NCBI GenBank assembly: GCA_028285495.1
Contig: JANQPB010000030.1
Span: 1-39,616, forward strand
DNA length: 39,616 nt
Direction: 5' to 3'
Source: Acidimicrobiales bacterium
GTDB taxonomy: Bacteria; Actinomycetota; Acidimicrobiia; Acidimicrobiales; SZUA-35
Part shown: positions 32,084 through 39,478 of the stretch, piece after piece
How positions within the stretch are numbered: the stretch's first letter is position 1
Layout: the number at the start of each line of letters is the position of its first letter
Made by a program: the position numbers and the translations under genes
The notes under the pieces: model-generated
The model's database searches: none
Told to the model about the DNA's origin: nothing
What the model saw: only the letters and a program-made list of their open reading frames with translations

Positions 32084-33409
32084 ATGTCTCTGCAGGCGGT
32101 GACCGAGGACTTCCTCGGGCGGGACAGCAATGTCCGCTTCGAGGACTGGCGGGGGCGCGCATGGGGCCCGACCGACGCGCCCGTGCTCGTCCGCTTCAAC
32201 AACATCGAGGCCATCAAGCACTTCGTTCGGAACCCGGGCGAGCTCGGTTTCGGGCGGGCCTACGTGTCGGGGGCGATGGACATCGAGGGTGACATCTGGA
32301 CCCTGCTCGACCTCCAGCGCAACCTCGGCGGTCTCCGCTTCAGTCCCTCCCAGATCCGCAACCTCGTGTCGGAGATCGGGGTCCAGAACCTCCGCCACGG
32401 GCCGCCGATCCCGCCGGAGGAGATCGACGTCGGCAGCCGCTTCCGGGCCCACACCCGGCGGCGGGACAAGCGGGCGATCAGCCACCACTACGACGTCTCC
32501 AACGAGTTCTACCGGATGGTGCTCGGCCCGTCGTGGACCTATTCGTGTGCCGTGTTCCAGCACCCGGGCGACAGCCTCGAGCAGGCCCAGGCCAACAAGT
32601 ACGAGCTGATCTGTCGGAAGCTCGGGCTGGCGCCGGGGATGCGGCTGCTCGACGTCGGCTGCGGCTGGGGCGGGATGGCGATCCACGCCGCCAGCCACTA
32701 CGGCGTCGAGGTCGTCGGGATCACCATCTCGGACAACCAGGCCGAGCTGGCCCGCAAGCGGGTGGCCGAGGCCGGGCTGGCCGGGCGGGTGGAGATCCGG
32801 CTCCAGGACTACCGGGACCTGACCGACGGGCCGTTCGACGCCATCAGCTCGATCGGGATGTTCGAGCACGTCGGCCTGGCCCACCTGCGGCGCTACTTCG
32901 AGATCCTGCACGGCCTCCTCACGCCGTCTGGACGGCTCCTGAACCACCAGATCGGCCGAACCCCGAGCCCGGCCCCCCGGTGGCGTCGGCGGGAGGCCGC
33001 CGCCGTCGACCGCAACGGGTTCATCCACCGCTACGTGTTCCCCGACGGCGAGCTGCACGAGATCGGCGACGTCGTCGGCGCCATGCAGCGGACCGGATTC
33101 GAGGCCAGGCACATGGAGACACTGCGGGAGCACTATGCGCTGACGCTGCGACGGTGGGTCGGCAACCTCGAGGACAACTGGGACGCCGCGGTCGCCGAGG
33201 TCGGCGAGGGCCGGGCCCGTGTGTGGCGACTCTACATGGCGGCGACGTCGGTGAACTTCGCCATCGGTTCGACCCAGGTCCACCAGGTGCTCGGGGTGAA
33301 GACCCCGACGGCGGGGGCGGCGATCGGCCACAGCGGGCTCCCGCTTCGCTACCGCTGGGAGTACGACCTGTCCGAGGCGGGGGGTGGCGGCGGCTCGGCT
33401 ACGGCGTGA
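32084..33409 (+). CDS. cyclopropane-fatty-acyl-phospholipid synthase family methyltransferase, 441 aa
   Basis: SAM-dependent methyltransferase acting on unsaturated fatty-acyl chains of membrane phospholipids. After an N-terminal lipid-binding region (LVRFNNIEAIKHFVRNPGELGFGRAYVSG) come the family signature ISHHYDVSNEFYRMVLG (132-148), WTYSCAVF, the SAM-binding loop LLDVGCGWGG (188-197), GITISDNQAELA and SSIGMFEHVG. The motifs fit CFA synthase and the mycobacterial CmaA/UfaA-type enzymes; product (cyclopropane, methyl branch such as tuberculostearic acid precursor) cannot be resolved. ATG at 32084 has GGGAGG eight bases upstream and is preferred to GTG at 32075. TAACCT at 32052-32057 is a candidate -10. 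The 3' end overlaps the convergent acetyltransferase gene by 11 bases. Confidence 0.92.
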   Translation: MSLQAVTEDFLGRDSNVRFEDWRGRAWGPTDAPVLVRFNNIEAIKHFVRNPGELGFGRAYVSGAMDIEGDIWTLLDLQRNLGGLRFSPSQIRNLVSEIGVQNLRHGPPIPPEEIDVGSRFRAHTRRRDKRAISHHYDVSNEFYRMVLGPSWTYSCAVFQHPGDSLEQAQANKYELICRKLGLAPGMRLLDVGCGWGGMAIHAASHYGVEVVGITISDNQAELARKRVAEAGLAGRVEIRLQDYRDLTDGPFDAISSIGMFEHVGLAHLRRYFEILHGLLTPSGRLLNHQIGRTPSPAPRWRRREAAAVDRNGFIHRYVFPDGELHEIGDVVGAMQRTGFEARHMETLREHYALTLRRWVGNLEDNWDAAVAEVGEGRARVWRLYMAATSVNFAIGSTQVHQVLGVKTPTAGAAIGHSGLPLRYRWEYDLSEAGGGGGSATA

Positions 33410-33938
33410 CGAGGCGCCACTCGCTCGACCGGCGGACGATCGTCATGCCGCGGGCCTGGTAGTTCCCGAGCGCGGCCGGGCCGTCGAGCGAGCAGGTGTG
33501 CAGCCAGACCCGGTCGACACCGTCGAGATCGAGCGCCCGACCGAGGGCATCGGTCAGCAGCCAGCCACCGAGCCCGCAGCCGAAGAACGGCTCGGCCAGG
33601 CCGAAGTAGACGATCTCGACCGACGTCCCCTGCTGCTCCAGCTCGTAGTAGCCGGCGGGAACGCCGTCGACCCAGCAGGTCACGAGGTGGAGCTCGGGTC
33701 GGTCGCTCCAGGCCGACCACTGCTCGGGCGACCAACCGAGCCGGTCGACCCAGTTCCACGGTCCGCCGACCAGCTCGTAGAAGAAGCGGGACAGCTCGGG
33801 GGCCGGACGACCGGCGACGAGGAGCACCGGCTCGACGTCGGGCTCACGACCGGGCCGCACGGCGTCCGGGCCGGGCAACTCAAGGTCCCACACCGTGACC
33901 TCGGTCGCCCCCGGACGCGGCCCGTCGACCAGGGTCAC
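33399..33938 (-). CDS. GNAT family N-acetyltransferase, 179 aa
   Basis: Acetyl-CoA-dependent acyltransferase fold. The region VAGRPAPELSRFFYELVGGPWNW, HLVTCWVDGVPAGYYELEQQ and VEIVYFGLAEPFFGCGLGGW follows the GNAT order; the acetyl-CoA loop (usually Q/RxxGxG/A) is here FFGCGLGG, and LDGPAALGNYQARGM is the usual motif B end. Substrate unknown. The GTG start at 33938 overlaps the stop of a 13-codon ORF as GTGA, suggesting coupled translation. The 3' end overlaps the methyltransferase gene by 11 bases. Confidence 0.82.
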   Translation of the reverse strand: MTLVDGPRPGATEVTVWDLELPGPDAVRPGREPDVEPVLLVAGRPAPELSRFFYELVGGPWNWVDRLGWSPEQWSAWSDRPELHLVTCWVDGVPAGYYELEQQGTSVEIVYFGLAEPFFGCGLGGWLLTDALGRALDLDGVDRVWLHTCSLDGPAALGNYQARGMTIVRRSSEWRLVTP

Positions 33939-33976
33939 GTTCGGGGTCGCTCGGGTCGACGTCCGGCCAAGCGCAT
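33935..33976 (-). CDS. possible 13-codon leaderless upstream ORF coupled to the GNAT gene
   Basis: ATG at 33976 opens MRLAGRRPERPRT, closed by TGA sharing GTGA with the GNAT start. A TAGGGT box ends seven bases before this ATG, so the transcript would begin on it and ribosomes could reach the GTG by termination-reinitiation. The peptide is Arg/Pro-rich and matches nothing I know. Chance cannot be excluded for so short a frame. Confidence 0.35.
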   Translation of the reverse strand: MRLAGRRPERPRT

Positions 33977-33982
33977 GGTGCG

Positions 33983-33988
33983 ACCCTA
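33983..33988 (-). promoter_or_regulatory. -10 box TAGGGT for the GNAT transcript
   Basis: TAGGGT on the minus strand ends seven bases before the ATG of the small upstream ORF. The GNAT gene itself has no Shine-Dalgarno of note. Confidence 0.4.
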
Positions 33989-34042
33989 CTGCGCCGGCCG
34001 CCGGACTCGCCGTGCCCGGCGGCCGGTGGCAGAGTGGCTCTG

Positions 34043-34711
34043 ATGGAATTCGATGAGCTGACGAGCGATCGGCGCTCGGTCCGGGGCTTCCGGACGGACC
34101 CGATCCCCCGCGAGGTCATGACCGAGATCGTCGAGGTGGCGACCCGGGCACCGTCGTCGATGAACTCCCAGCCGTGGCACTTCCACGTGATCAGCGGCGA
34201 CGCGCTCGAGCGGATCCGCGACGGCAACACCGAGCGGATGATGGCCGGCGCCGCCCCCGACCGCGAGATCACCAGCCACGGCGGCTACGAGGGCGTGCAT
34301 CGGGAGCGGCAGAAGGAGGTGGCGCTGCAGCTGTTCGATGCGATGGACATCGCATGGGAGGACAAGGGGCGCCGCAAGGACTGGGCCATGCGGGGGTTCC
34401 GCCAGTTCGATGCGCCGGTCTCGGTCGTCGGCACGATCGACCGGAACCTGACCCACAGCACGGTCGCCTACTTCGACCTCGGGGCGGCCGTGTACGGCAT
34501 GGTCCTGGCGGCCTGGGAGCGAGGCGTCGGGTCGGTCATCAACGGGCAGGGCATCAGCCAGTCATCGGTCGTCCGGGCCAACGGCAACATCCCGGAGGAC
34601 CAGATCATCGTGATCACGGTGGCGATGGGGTACCCGGCCGACGGCTTCGCGGCCAACGACGTGAAGTCCCGTCGTCGGCCGGTCGACGACGTCGTGACAT
34701 TCACCGACTGA
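34043..34711 (+). CDS. nitroreductase family protein, 222 aa
   Basis: FMN-dependent NAD(P)H oxidoreductase fold. The N-terminal FMN-binding pattern is clear in TSDRRSVRGFRTDPIPREVM and VEVATRAPSSMNSQPWHFHV. The C-terminal FMN segment VITVAMGYPADGFAANDVKSRRRPVDDVV ends as in the family. Members reduce nitroaromatics, quinones or enones; the natural substrate is unknown. ATG at 34043 (MEFDELTSDRR) is preferred; GTG at 34034 would add three residues. Only a weak GGTGG precedes it. Confidence 0.9.
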   Translation: MEFDELTSDRRSVRGFRTDPIPREVMTEIVEVATRAPSSMNSQPWHFHVISGDALERIRDGNTERMMAGAAPDREITSHGGYEGVHRERQKEVALQLFDAMDIAWEDKGRRKDWAMRGFRQFDAPVSVVGTIDRNLTHSTVAYFDLGAAVYGMVLAAWERGVGSVINGQGISQSSVVRANGNIPEDQIIVITVAMGYPADGFAANDVKSRRRPVDDVVTFTD

Positions 34712-34756
34712 CACCTCTGGTCTGGCCAGGCCGAGGTGCGGGCACACTGCTGGCCC

Positions 34757-34762
34757 TACGAT
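34757..34762 (+). promoter_or_regulatory. -10 box TACGAT for the CAU tRNA
   Basis: TACGAT lies eight bases before the first base of the tRNA, which would give a very short 5' leader for RNase P to remove. No clear -35 is visible. Confidence 0.4.
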
Positions 34763-34770
34763 GGCGGCAC

Positions 34771-34844
34771 GGGCCTGTAGCTCAGTTGGTTAGAGCAAGC
34801 GACTCATAATCGCTCGGTCGCGGGTTCGAGCCCCGCCGGGCCCA
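34771..34844 (+). tRNA. tRNA with CAU anticodon, probably tRNA-Ile2 (lysidine)
   Basis: Complete cloverleaf: acceptor GGGCCTG/CGGGCCC with one G-U pair, D arm TAGCTCAG, anticodon stem AGCGA/TCGCT with loop CTCATAA (anticodon CAT), T arm GGTTCGAGCCC, discriminator A and encoded CCA at 34845-34847. The anticodon arm and variable region (GCGACTCATAATCGCT, GGTCGC) match E. coli tRNA-Ile2 closely, so I favour the AUA-reading isoleucine tRNA modified by TilS over elongator Met. A TACGAT -10 at 34757-34762 lies just upstream. Confidence 0.9.
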
Positions 34845-34942
34845 CCAACGATCGGGTACGGCGAGGCGGCGGCGTCGGCCGTGTCGACGCCCCTGATCCC
34901 GATCGGCGCAGGTGCAACGGGACCGGCCTGGCGACGCCGGTG

Positions 34943-35488
34943 TCACGCTCGTCGATCCCCGGCGTCGCCCGGGTCCAGGTAGTGGAGCATGGTGAGGAGG
35001 CCGACGGCCGTGCCGTCCGGGTCGTTCGGTCGCGCTGCGAACTCCTGGACGAGCGCCTGGAGTCGGTCGGTGAGCTCGGCGACGTCGGCGGGGCTCAGCC
35101 GGAGGCCGGCTCGGGTGTTGGTGATGACGCTGTCCGGGCCTGCGGCCACGATCTCGTCGCGAGCGGCGTCCAACCCGGCCAGGAGGGCCGACAGGTGGTC
35201 GTCCGGCCGGGGAAAGGACAGGGACCACGACTTGCCCGTCGCCCGGTAGGGCTTCTCGAGCGCGCCGCGCCTGCCCGTGCGGGCCGGCTCGGCCGCGAGG
35301 AACCCGTTCTGCGCGAGTTGCCGCACGTGATAGAGCGACGTCGCCGGGTCGAGATCGAGCCGATCTGCGATCTCCTTGTTCGTGACGGCGTCGTGGAGGC
35401 AGAGGCGGAGGATCCGCATCCGCAGCGGGTGGGCCAGCGCCTTGAGATCGGCCGGTGACGCCTCGTTCGGTCCCGATGCAGAAGCCAT
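34943..35488 (-). CDS. ArsR-family helix-turn-helix transcriptional regulator
   Basis: Dimeric winged-helix regulator. The DNA-binding domain occupies residues ~10-75: LKALAHPLRMRILRLCLHDA, then the helix-turn-helix TNKEIADRLDLDPATSLYHVRQLAQNGFL and the wing. The C-terminal half is a helical effector/dimer domain (LLAGLDAARDEIVAAG and further) longer than metal-sensing ArsR proteins, and there is no Cys or His cluster, so a small molecule rather than a metal is the likely signal. ATG at 35488 lies seven bases behind a TACAAT -10 box, fitting a leaderless transcript; ATG at 35497 is an alternative. It is divergent from the MFS exporter with a strong dyad between them, so it probably represses both. 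Confidence 0.88.
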   Translation of the reverse strand: MASASGPNEASPADLKALAHPLRMRILRLCLHDAVTNKEIADRLDLDPATSLYHVRQLAQNGFLAAEPARTGRRGALEKPYRATGKSWSLSFPRPDDHLSALLAGLDAARDEIVAAGPDSVITNTRAGLRLSPADVAELTDRLQALVQEFAARPNDPDGTAVGLLTMLHYLDPGDAGDRRA

Positions 35489-35495
35489 TGACAAC

Positions 35496-35501
35496 ATTGT
35501 A
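35496..35501 (-). promoter_or_regulatory. -10 box TACAAT for the ArsR-type regulator
   Basis: TACAAT on the minus strand ends eight bases before the ATG at 35488, placing the transcript start on or next to the start codon. It abuts the dyad operator, whose binding would cover it. A TTGACA sequence at 35488-35493 could be the -35 for the opposite, MFS promoter, with a weak GAAACT -10 17 bases later. Confidence 0.5.
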
Positions 35502-35526
35502 ACTGATTGGGAAACTTCAATCAGTT
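35501..35526. promoter_or_regulatory. dyad operator between divergent ArsR and MFS genes
   Basis: Perfect 9-bp arms, AACTGATTG at 35501-35509 and CAATCAGTT at 35518-35526, around an 8-base spacer, in an otherwise GC-rich region; the right arm ends one base before the exporter ATG. AT-rich dyads of this size are usual ArsR/SmtB-type operators. A regulator bound here would block both promoters. Confidence 0.75.
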
Positions 35527-36780
35527 ATGGACCGGGTCCTTCGTCGTCTCATCACCGCCTCCGGCGCATCGAATCTCGCCGACGGAGCGTTCACGATCGC
35601 CCTCCCCCTCGTGGCGCTGAGCATCACGAGATCGCCGGCCGCCTTCGCCGGGGTGACCGTCGTCGGTCGACTCCCGTGGTTGCTCGTCGCCCTGCCCGCC
35701 GGTGCCCTCGCCGACCGGCTCGACCGACGAGCCACGATGATCTCGGTCAACCTGGCCCGCGCCGTCGTGATCGGCGTGCTCGCCATCATCGTCGGCGTCG
35801 GGTGGACCGAGCTCTGGATGCTCTACGTGCTCGCCTTCGCGTTGGGGACGGGTGAGACGCTGTTCGACACCGCCGCTCAATCCGTGATGCCGAGCATCGT
35901 GGAACCCGATCGACTCGACCACGCCAACGGCCGGCTCTACGCCGTCGAGCTCACCGCCAACCAGTTCATCGGCCCACCGCTGGCCGCAGTCGTCGCAGGA
36001 GCGACACTGGCCGGTGCCGTGGCGATGAGCTCGGGGCTGTACCTCGTCGCCGGCGTGGTGCTCATGACGGTGTCCGGGTCGTTCCGGGCCAAGGGAACCG
36101 GCCGTTCGACGACCATTGGCCGCGACATCGCCGACGGCGTCCGCTACCTGGCCAGGCATCGACTCCTGCGAGTGCTCGCCGTGTGCGTCGGGGTCTCCAA
36201 CCTGGCCTCGACTGCAACGATGGCGATCCTGCCCCTCCACGCCATCGCGCCAGGGCCCCTCGGTCTCGACGAAGCCGGCTACGGGCTCCTCATCACCACC
36301 ATCGCCGTCGGCTCGATCCTCGGGACGCTCGCCGTCGACCGACTCCATACCCGACTCGGCACACGTCGACTCCTGATCCTCGCAACCCTCGGCTTCCCGC
36401 TCTTCAGCGTCGCTCCGGTCGCCTCCGACTCCCCCTGGCTCGTCGGGGCCGGTCTCTTCGTCGCCGGGACGGTCGCCGTCGGGTGGAACATCGTCACCGT
36501 CTCGATCCGGCAGCGAATCGTCCCCGACCACCTCCTCGGCCGGGTCAACGCCGGATACCGGCTCGTCGCCTGGGGCACGATGCCACTCGGGGCCGCCATC
36601 GGCGGGATCATCGCCAACACCTTCGGCGTCCCGATTGCGCTCATCGCGGCCGCGGTCATCAGCGGCGCCTGCACCCCGATCGTCGTCGGCGGCGTCACGT
36701 CCGATCTGCTCGATACCCACTCGCCGACCGCCGACGAATCGATGACCGGTGACTCCGACGACCTGCCGCCCGTCCGATGA
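35527..36780 (+). CDS. MFS transporter (MFS_3/DHA3-type exporter), 417 aa
   Basis: Major-facilitator membrane protein with about 12 hydrophobic segments. The loop between helices 2 and 3 has GALADRLDRRATM, the MFS motif A (GxLaDrxdRR). The layout and sequences such as ASNLADGAFTIALPLVAL, GTGETLFDTAAQSVMPSIV and NGRLYAVELTANQFIGPPL match the DHA3/enterobactin-exporter group, which pump out drugs or siderophores. ATG at 35527 has no Shine-Dalgarno and lies directly behind the dyad operator. Controlled most likely by the divergent ArsR-type repressor; the two form a self-regulated efflux module of unknown substrate. Confidence 0.9.
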   Translation: MDRVLRRLITASGASNLADGAFTIALPLVALSITRSPAAFAGVTVVGRLPWLLVALPAGALADRLDRRATMISVNLARAVVIGVLAIIVGVGWTELWMLYVLAFALGTGETLFDTAAQSVMPSIVEPDRLDHANGRLYAVELTANQFIGPPLAAVVAGATLAGAVAMSSGLYLVAGVVLMTVSGSFRAKGTGRSTTIGRDIADGVRYLARHRLLRVLAVCVGVSNLASTATMAILPLHAIAPGPLGLDEAGYGLLITTIAVGSILGTLAVDRLHTRLGTRRLLILATLGFPLFSVAPVASDSPWLVGAGLFVAGTVAVGWNIVTVSIRQRIVPDHLLGRVNAGYRLVAWGTMPLGAAIGGIIANTFGVPIALIAAAVISGACTPIVVGGVTSDLLDTHSPTADESMTGDSDDLPPVR

Positions 36781-36795
36781 ACCCGGACGCGCTCC

Positions 36796-36801
36796 TAGGC
36801 T
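36796..36801 (+). promoter_or_regulatory. -10 box TAGGCT for the CoA-binding protein gene
   Basis: TAGGCT ends eight bases before the ATG at 36809, pointing to a leaderless transcript; no Shine-Dalgarno is present. Confidence 0.45.
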
Positions 36802-36808
36802 GATCGGG

Positions 36809-37231
36809 ATGGCAAACCGAACCCCGGTCGAGATCCTCCGCCAGTCCCGGACGGTGGCCTCGGTCGGGATCTCCACCGACCCGGCGAAAGAGGCTCATCG
36901 GGTTCCCGCCGCTCTGGTCACGATCGGGTTCCGCATCGTGCCCGTGCACCCGACCGCCGAGCAGATCCTGGGCGTGCCGGCGTACCCGACCCTCCTCGAC
37001 GTCCCGGACGACATCGAGATCGACGTGGTGCAGGTCTTCCGCCCGTCGGCCGAGATCCCGGCGATCGCCCGGGACGCCGTGACGGTCGGGGCGAAGGCGC
37101 TCTGGATGCAGATCGGGCTGATGTCCGGCGACGGGCGCACCATCGCCGAGGCCGGCGGCCTCGACGTGGTCGAGTCCCAGTGCATGGCCACCCTCAGCGG
37201 CATGCACGGCATCGACCACCGGTCCGACTGA
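36809..37231 (+). CDS. CoA-binding domain protein (YccU-like), 140 aa
   Basis: Small stand-alone Rossmann-fold CoA-binding protein, related to the CoA-binding domain of succinyl-CoA synthetase. Seen: SRTVASVGISTDPAKEAHRV (dinucleotide-like loop), PVHPTAEQILGVPAYPTLLDV, DVVQVFRPSAEIPAIARDAV and ALWMQIGLMS, in family order. Function in the cell is unknown; CoA or an acyl-CoA is the likely ligand. ATG at 36809 chosen from the family start (MANRTPVEIL) and the TAGGCT box just upstream; an open frame upstream runs into the exporter's last codons. It is convergent with the next MFS gene. Confidence 0.9.
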   Translation: MANRTPVEILRQSRTVASVGISTDPAKEAHRVPAALVTIGFRIVPVHPTAEQILGVPAYPTLLDVPDDIEIDVVQVFRPSAEIPAIARDAVTVGAKALWMQIGLMSGDGRTIAEAGGLDVVESQCMATLSGMHGIDHRSD

Positions 37232-37234
37232 GCC

Positions 37235-37295
37235 GCCTCGGCCAACGCCGCCCGCAACACGGCACGCCCGTCGACCGCCCGTCGGTGGCCGAGGC
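37235..37295. terminator. long inverted repeat between convergent genes
   Basis: Perfect 10-bp arms GCCTCGGCCA (37235-37244) and TGGCCGAGGC (37286-37295) are separated by 41 bases, between the CoA-binding and MFS genes. The spacing is large for a simple terminator, though the GC-rich loop can fold within; a structural role is possible. Confidence 0.35.
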
Positions 37296-37306
37296 CGACG
37301 GCGCCC

Positions 37307-38776
37307 TCAGGCCGACGTCGGGGCGGTGGCGTCCGGACGCTTCGACGGGGCCCGCGGATACCGGAGTGCGAGCAGGATCGGGCCGATGGCCATGACGGCG
37401 ACCATCGTCCACCAACCGGTTCGGAAGGCGTCGAGCCGGCTCCCCACCGGCGTGTCGCCGATGATGGCGGCCATGAGCGCCACCCCAAGAGCGGCGGCCG
37501 ACATGCGTGCCGTGTTGTAGGCGGCGTTGGCCGAGGCCAGCTGATCGCCGGGCACCTCCTGCAGGGCCGCGGCGTTCGCCGGGCCGAGCATGAACGCCAT
37601 CCCGGAACCGATGGCCAGGGTGCCCGGCAGGAAGGCCCGGAGATAGATCTCGCCCGGCAGCAGCCGCCACGCCATCCACGCGGTGCCGATCGTGGCCAGG
37701 GTCGCGCCGACGATCAACAGGTGCCGGTAGCCGTACCTGTCCGCCAGCCGTCCGGCGATCGGAGCCAACACGATGAGCGCCACCGGGCCCGGGGTCATGG
37801 CCAGGCCGACCTGCAGCACCGAGTAGTCCCACACCTCGACGACGAACAGGGGGTAGAGGAACCACGTCGCCGAGGTCGACATCGACACGAGCGCGCCGGC
37901 GGTGGTGACCACCGAGAACGAGCGGACCCGCAGGATCTCGAGGTCGAGCAGGGGCTCGGGGTGGGTCCGCGACCGGTGCACGAAGAGCAGGAGGCTGGCC
38001 ACGGCGACGACGGTCGTCGCCACGATCCTGGGGTCGAGCCAGCCCCAGACCCGGCCCTGCACCGTCACGAGGGTCAGGCCCCCGATCGCCGCCGTGCCGG
38101 CGGCTGCGCCCCAGAGGTCGATCGGGGCGGGATTCGCCACGACGACGCCCTCGTCGAGCACGCGCCGGCCGGCGGCGTAGGCGACGAGCGCGATCGGGAC
38201 GGCCGCCAGGAACACCGCCCGCCAGCCCGAGACCTGCAGCAGACCGGCGGCGATGGTCGGGGCCGCCGCAGCGCCGAGCACGCCCATCGACGACCACAGC
38301 GAGACGATCGTGGCGTGGCGCTCCCGGGGAAAGGCCGGCAGGACGCAGGCCAGCGACGATGGCAGCATCGCCGAGACGCCGATCGCCTGGCCGATGCGGG
38401 CGGCGATCACGAGCTCGATCGTCGGGGCGATGCCGGACAGGGCGGCGCCGACGGCGAAGACCAGGAGCCCGGAGAGGAAGACCCGCCGCCGACCGAGCCG
38501 GTCGGCCAGCCGCCCGGCGAGCAGCATGAAGGTCACCTGGGCGACGTTGAACGCCGAGATCACCCAGGAGACCGTGGCCAGCCCGGCACCGGCGAACTCC
38601 TCTTCGAGAATGGGGATGGCGATGTTCGACGCGGTGCCGACGAAGGCCGCCAACAACATGGCGGTGGCCGCAGTCGCCAACGCATAGGAGCTGCGTGTAG
38701 GTATGCCCGCAACATACTGAGGACGGAGCGCGCATGCGTACGCCGGAAGGCCCGGCGACACGGCGGCCAGAGCCAC
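37307..38776 (-). CDS. MFS transporter, DHA2 (EmrB/QacA-like) drug exporter
   Basis: Membrane exporter with about 14 hydrophobic segments, as in the DHA2 family. Visible: ATAMLLAAFVGTASNIAIPI as helix 1, WVISAFNVAQVTFMLLAGRLADRLGRRRVFLSG holding motif A (GRLADRLGRRR), the helix 5 region SSMGVLGAAAAPTIAAGLL with antiporter-type glycines, and a second half with GRLADRYGYRHLLIVG. Substrate unknown, probably drugs or metabolites. The start is uncertain: GTG at 38776 gives ~30 residues before helix 1, while an internal TTG (LATAATAML) is closer. A GTATG/CATAC dyad lies inside this 5' stretch at about 38699-38716, which would suit a promoter or operator and argue for the shorter form. Confidence 0.85.
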   Translation of the reverse strand: MALAAVSPGLPAYACALRPQYVAGIPTRSSYALATAATAMLLAAFVGTASNIAIPILEEEFAGAGLATVSWVISAFNVAQVTFMLLAGRLADRLGRRRVFLSGLLVFAVGAALSGIAPTIELVIAARIGQAIGVSAMLPSSLACVLPAFPRERHATIVSLWSSMGVLGAAAAPTIAAGLLQVSGWRAVFLAAVPIALVAYAAGRRVLDEGVVVANPAPIDLWGAAAGTAAIGGLTLVTVQGRVWGWLDPRIVATTVVAVASLLLFVHRSRTHPEPLLDLEILRVRSFSVVTTAGALVSMSTSATWFLYPLFVVEVWDYSVLQVGLAMTPGPVALIVLAPIAGRLADRYGYRHLLIVGATLATIGTAWMAWRLLPGEIYLRAFLPGTLAIGSGMAFMLGPANAAALQEVPGDQLASANAAYNTARMSAAALGVALMAAIIGDTPVGSRLDAFRTGWWTMVAVMAIGPILLALRYPRAPSKRPDATAPTSA

Positions 38777-39315
38777 GGAGCGTCCCGCCCCGGAGGTCGG
38801 TGGCCACGACGGGGCGCCGCCGTGCAGGGACCGGCGATTCCGGACCCGGCCCCGATCTCGCCGATCGGATCGGTCCGGTCGGTCGGACTGGCGGGATGTC
38901 CGGCACCGTCATCGCCGTCGGCGGTCTCTCCGCAGACCACGACGACAGCCCGCTCCGCCACGTGCCGGTGAGCTCCCCGGTCTGGCACTTGGGATCGAGG
39001 ACGGTGCTGCGGTCGCCGTGCGCAACGGTGGTCGAGCCCTCGATCGTCGAGCCGGCCGAGGCACACGAACGAGCCCTCCGGCCCGTCGAGCGGGTGCGCC
39101 CGCCGGCGGCTCCCGACGCCGGACCGGAGCCGTCGGCGGGAGCCGGTCAGCCCTTCCAAACGGTGACGGTCACACCGTGCGGGCGGGCGGCAGCCGAGGC
39201 CGGTGGCTCGACCGCGGTGCCCGCCGTTCGCTGGTCGCGGGTCCGAGCCTGACCGACCGCCGGCGACTGGTAGGATTCTTCCGATCGATGTGCGCCGAGC
39301 GTGCTGGGGTAGGTC
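38777..39315. other. 539-bp region without a convincing gene
   Basis: Open frames on both strands translate to Arg/Pro/Ser-rich, low-complexity protein without family character. I call none of them. A TAGGAT box at 39271-39276 may serve the small ORF at 39316. I see no RNA gene or repeat here. Confidence 0.4.
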
Positions 39316-39477
39316 ATGGCTCTGCTTCGGAAGATGGGATCACGCATCAAGCGGTGGTTGACGGGGCGGGGGCGTGGCGGCGGGCCTCCGGGCCCCGGTG
39401 GCCCGCCGTCCCACGCCCACAACCAGGCCGACGTGCAGTCGTGGGTGGCGAGGCAGACCCAGTGGGGCGGCGGCTAG
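39316..39477 (+). CDS. possible small protein, 53 aa
   Basis: ATG at 39316 opens a 53-aa frame: an N-terminal basic amphipathic stretch (MALLRKMGSRIKRWLTGRGR), a Gly/Pro-rich middle and an end rich in Trp, Gln and His (SHAHNQADVQSWVARQTQWGGG). No family recognised. TAGGT lies just upstream, and a TAGGAT box at 39271-39276 could drive it. Its stop TAG is part of the GCTAGC target of the neighbouring IS, so the coding frame is unbroken. Could be chance. Confidence 0.35.
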   Translation: MALLRKMGSRIKRWLTGRGRGGGPPGPGGPPSHAHNQADVQSWVARQTQWGGG

Positions 39478-39478
39478 C

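Noticed and set aside
34771..34844. CAU tRNA as initiator or elongator tRNA-Met
   Set aside because: The acceptor begins with a proper G1-C72 pair (not the initiator mismatch), and the anticodon arm matches tRNA-Ile2 far better than Met; still worth a tRNAscan/TilS check.
38560..39159. 199-aa minus-strand frame
   Set aside because: Overlaps the exporter in another frame and reads as Arg-rich shadow sequence.
38734..39252. 172-aa plus-strand frame
   Set aside because: Low-complexity Arg/Pro/Val-rich translation without domain character, overlapping the start of the DHA2 exporter in antisense.
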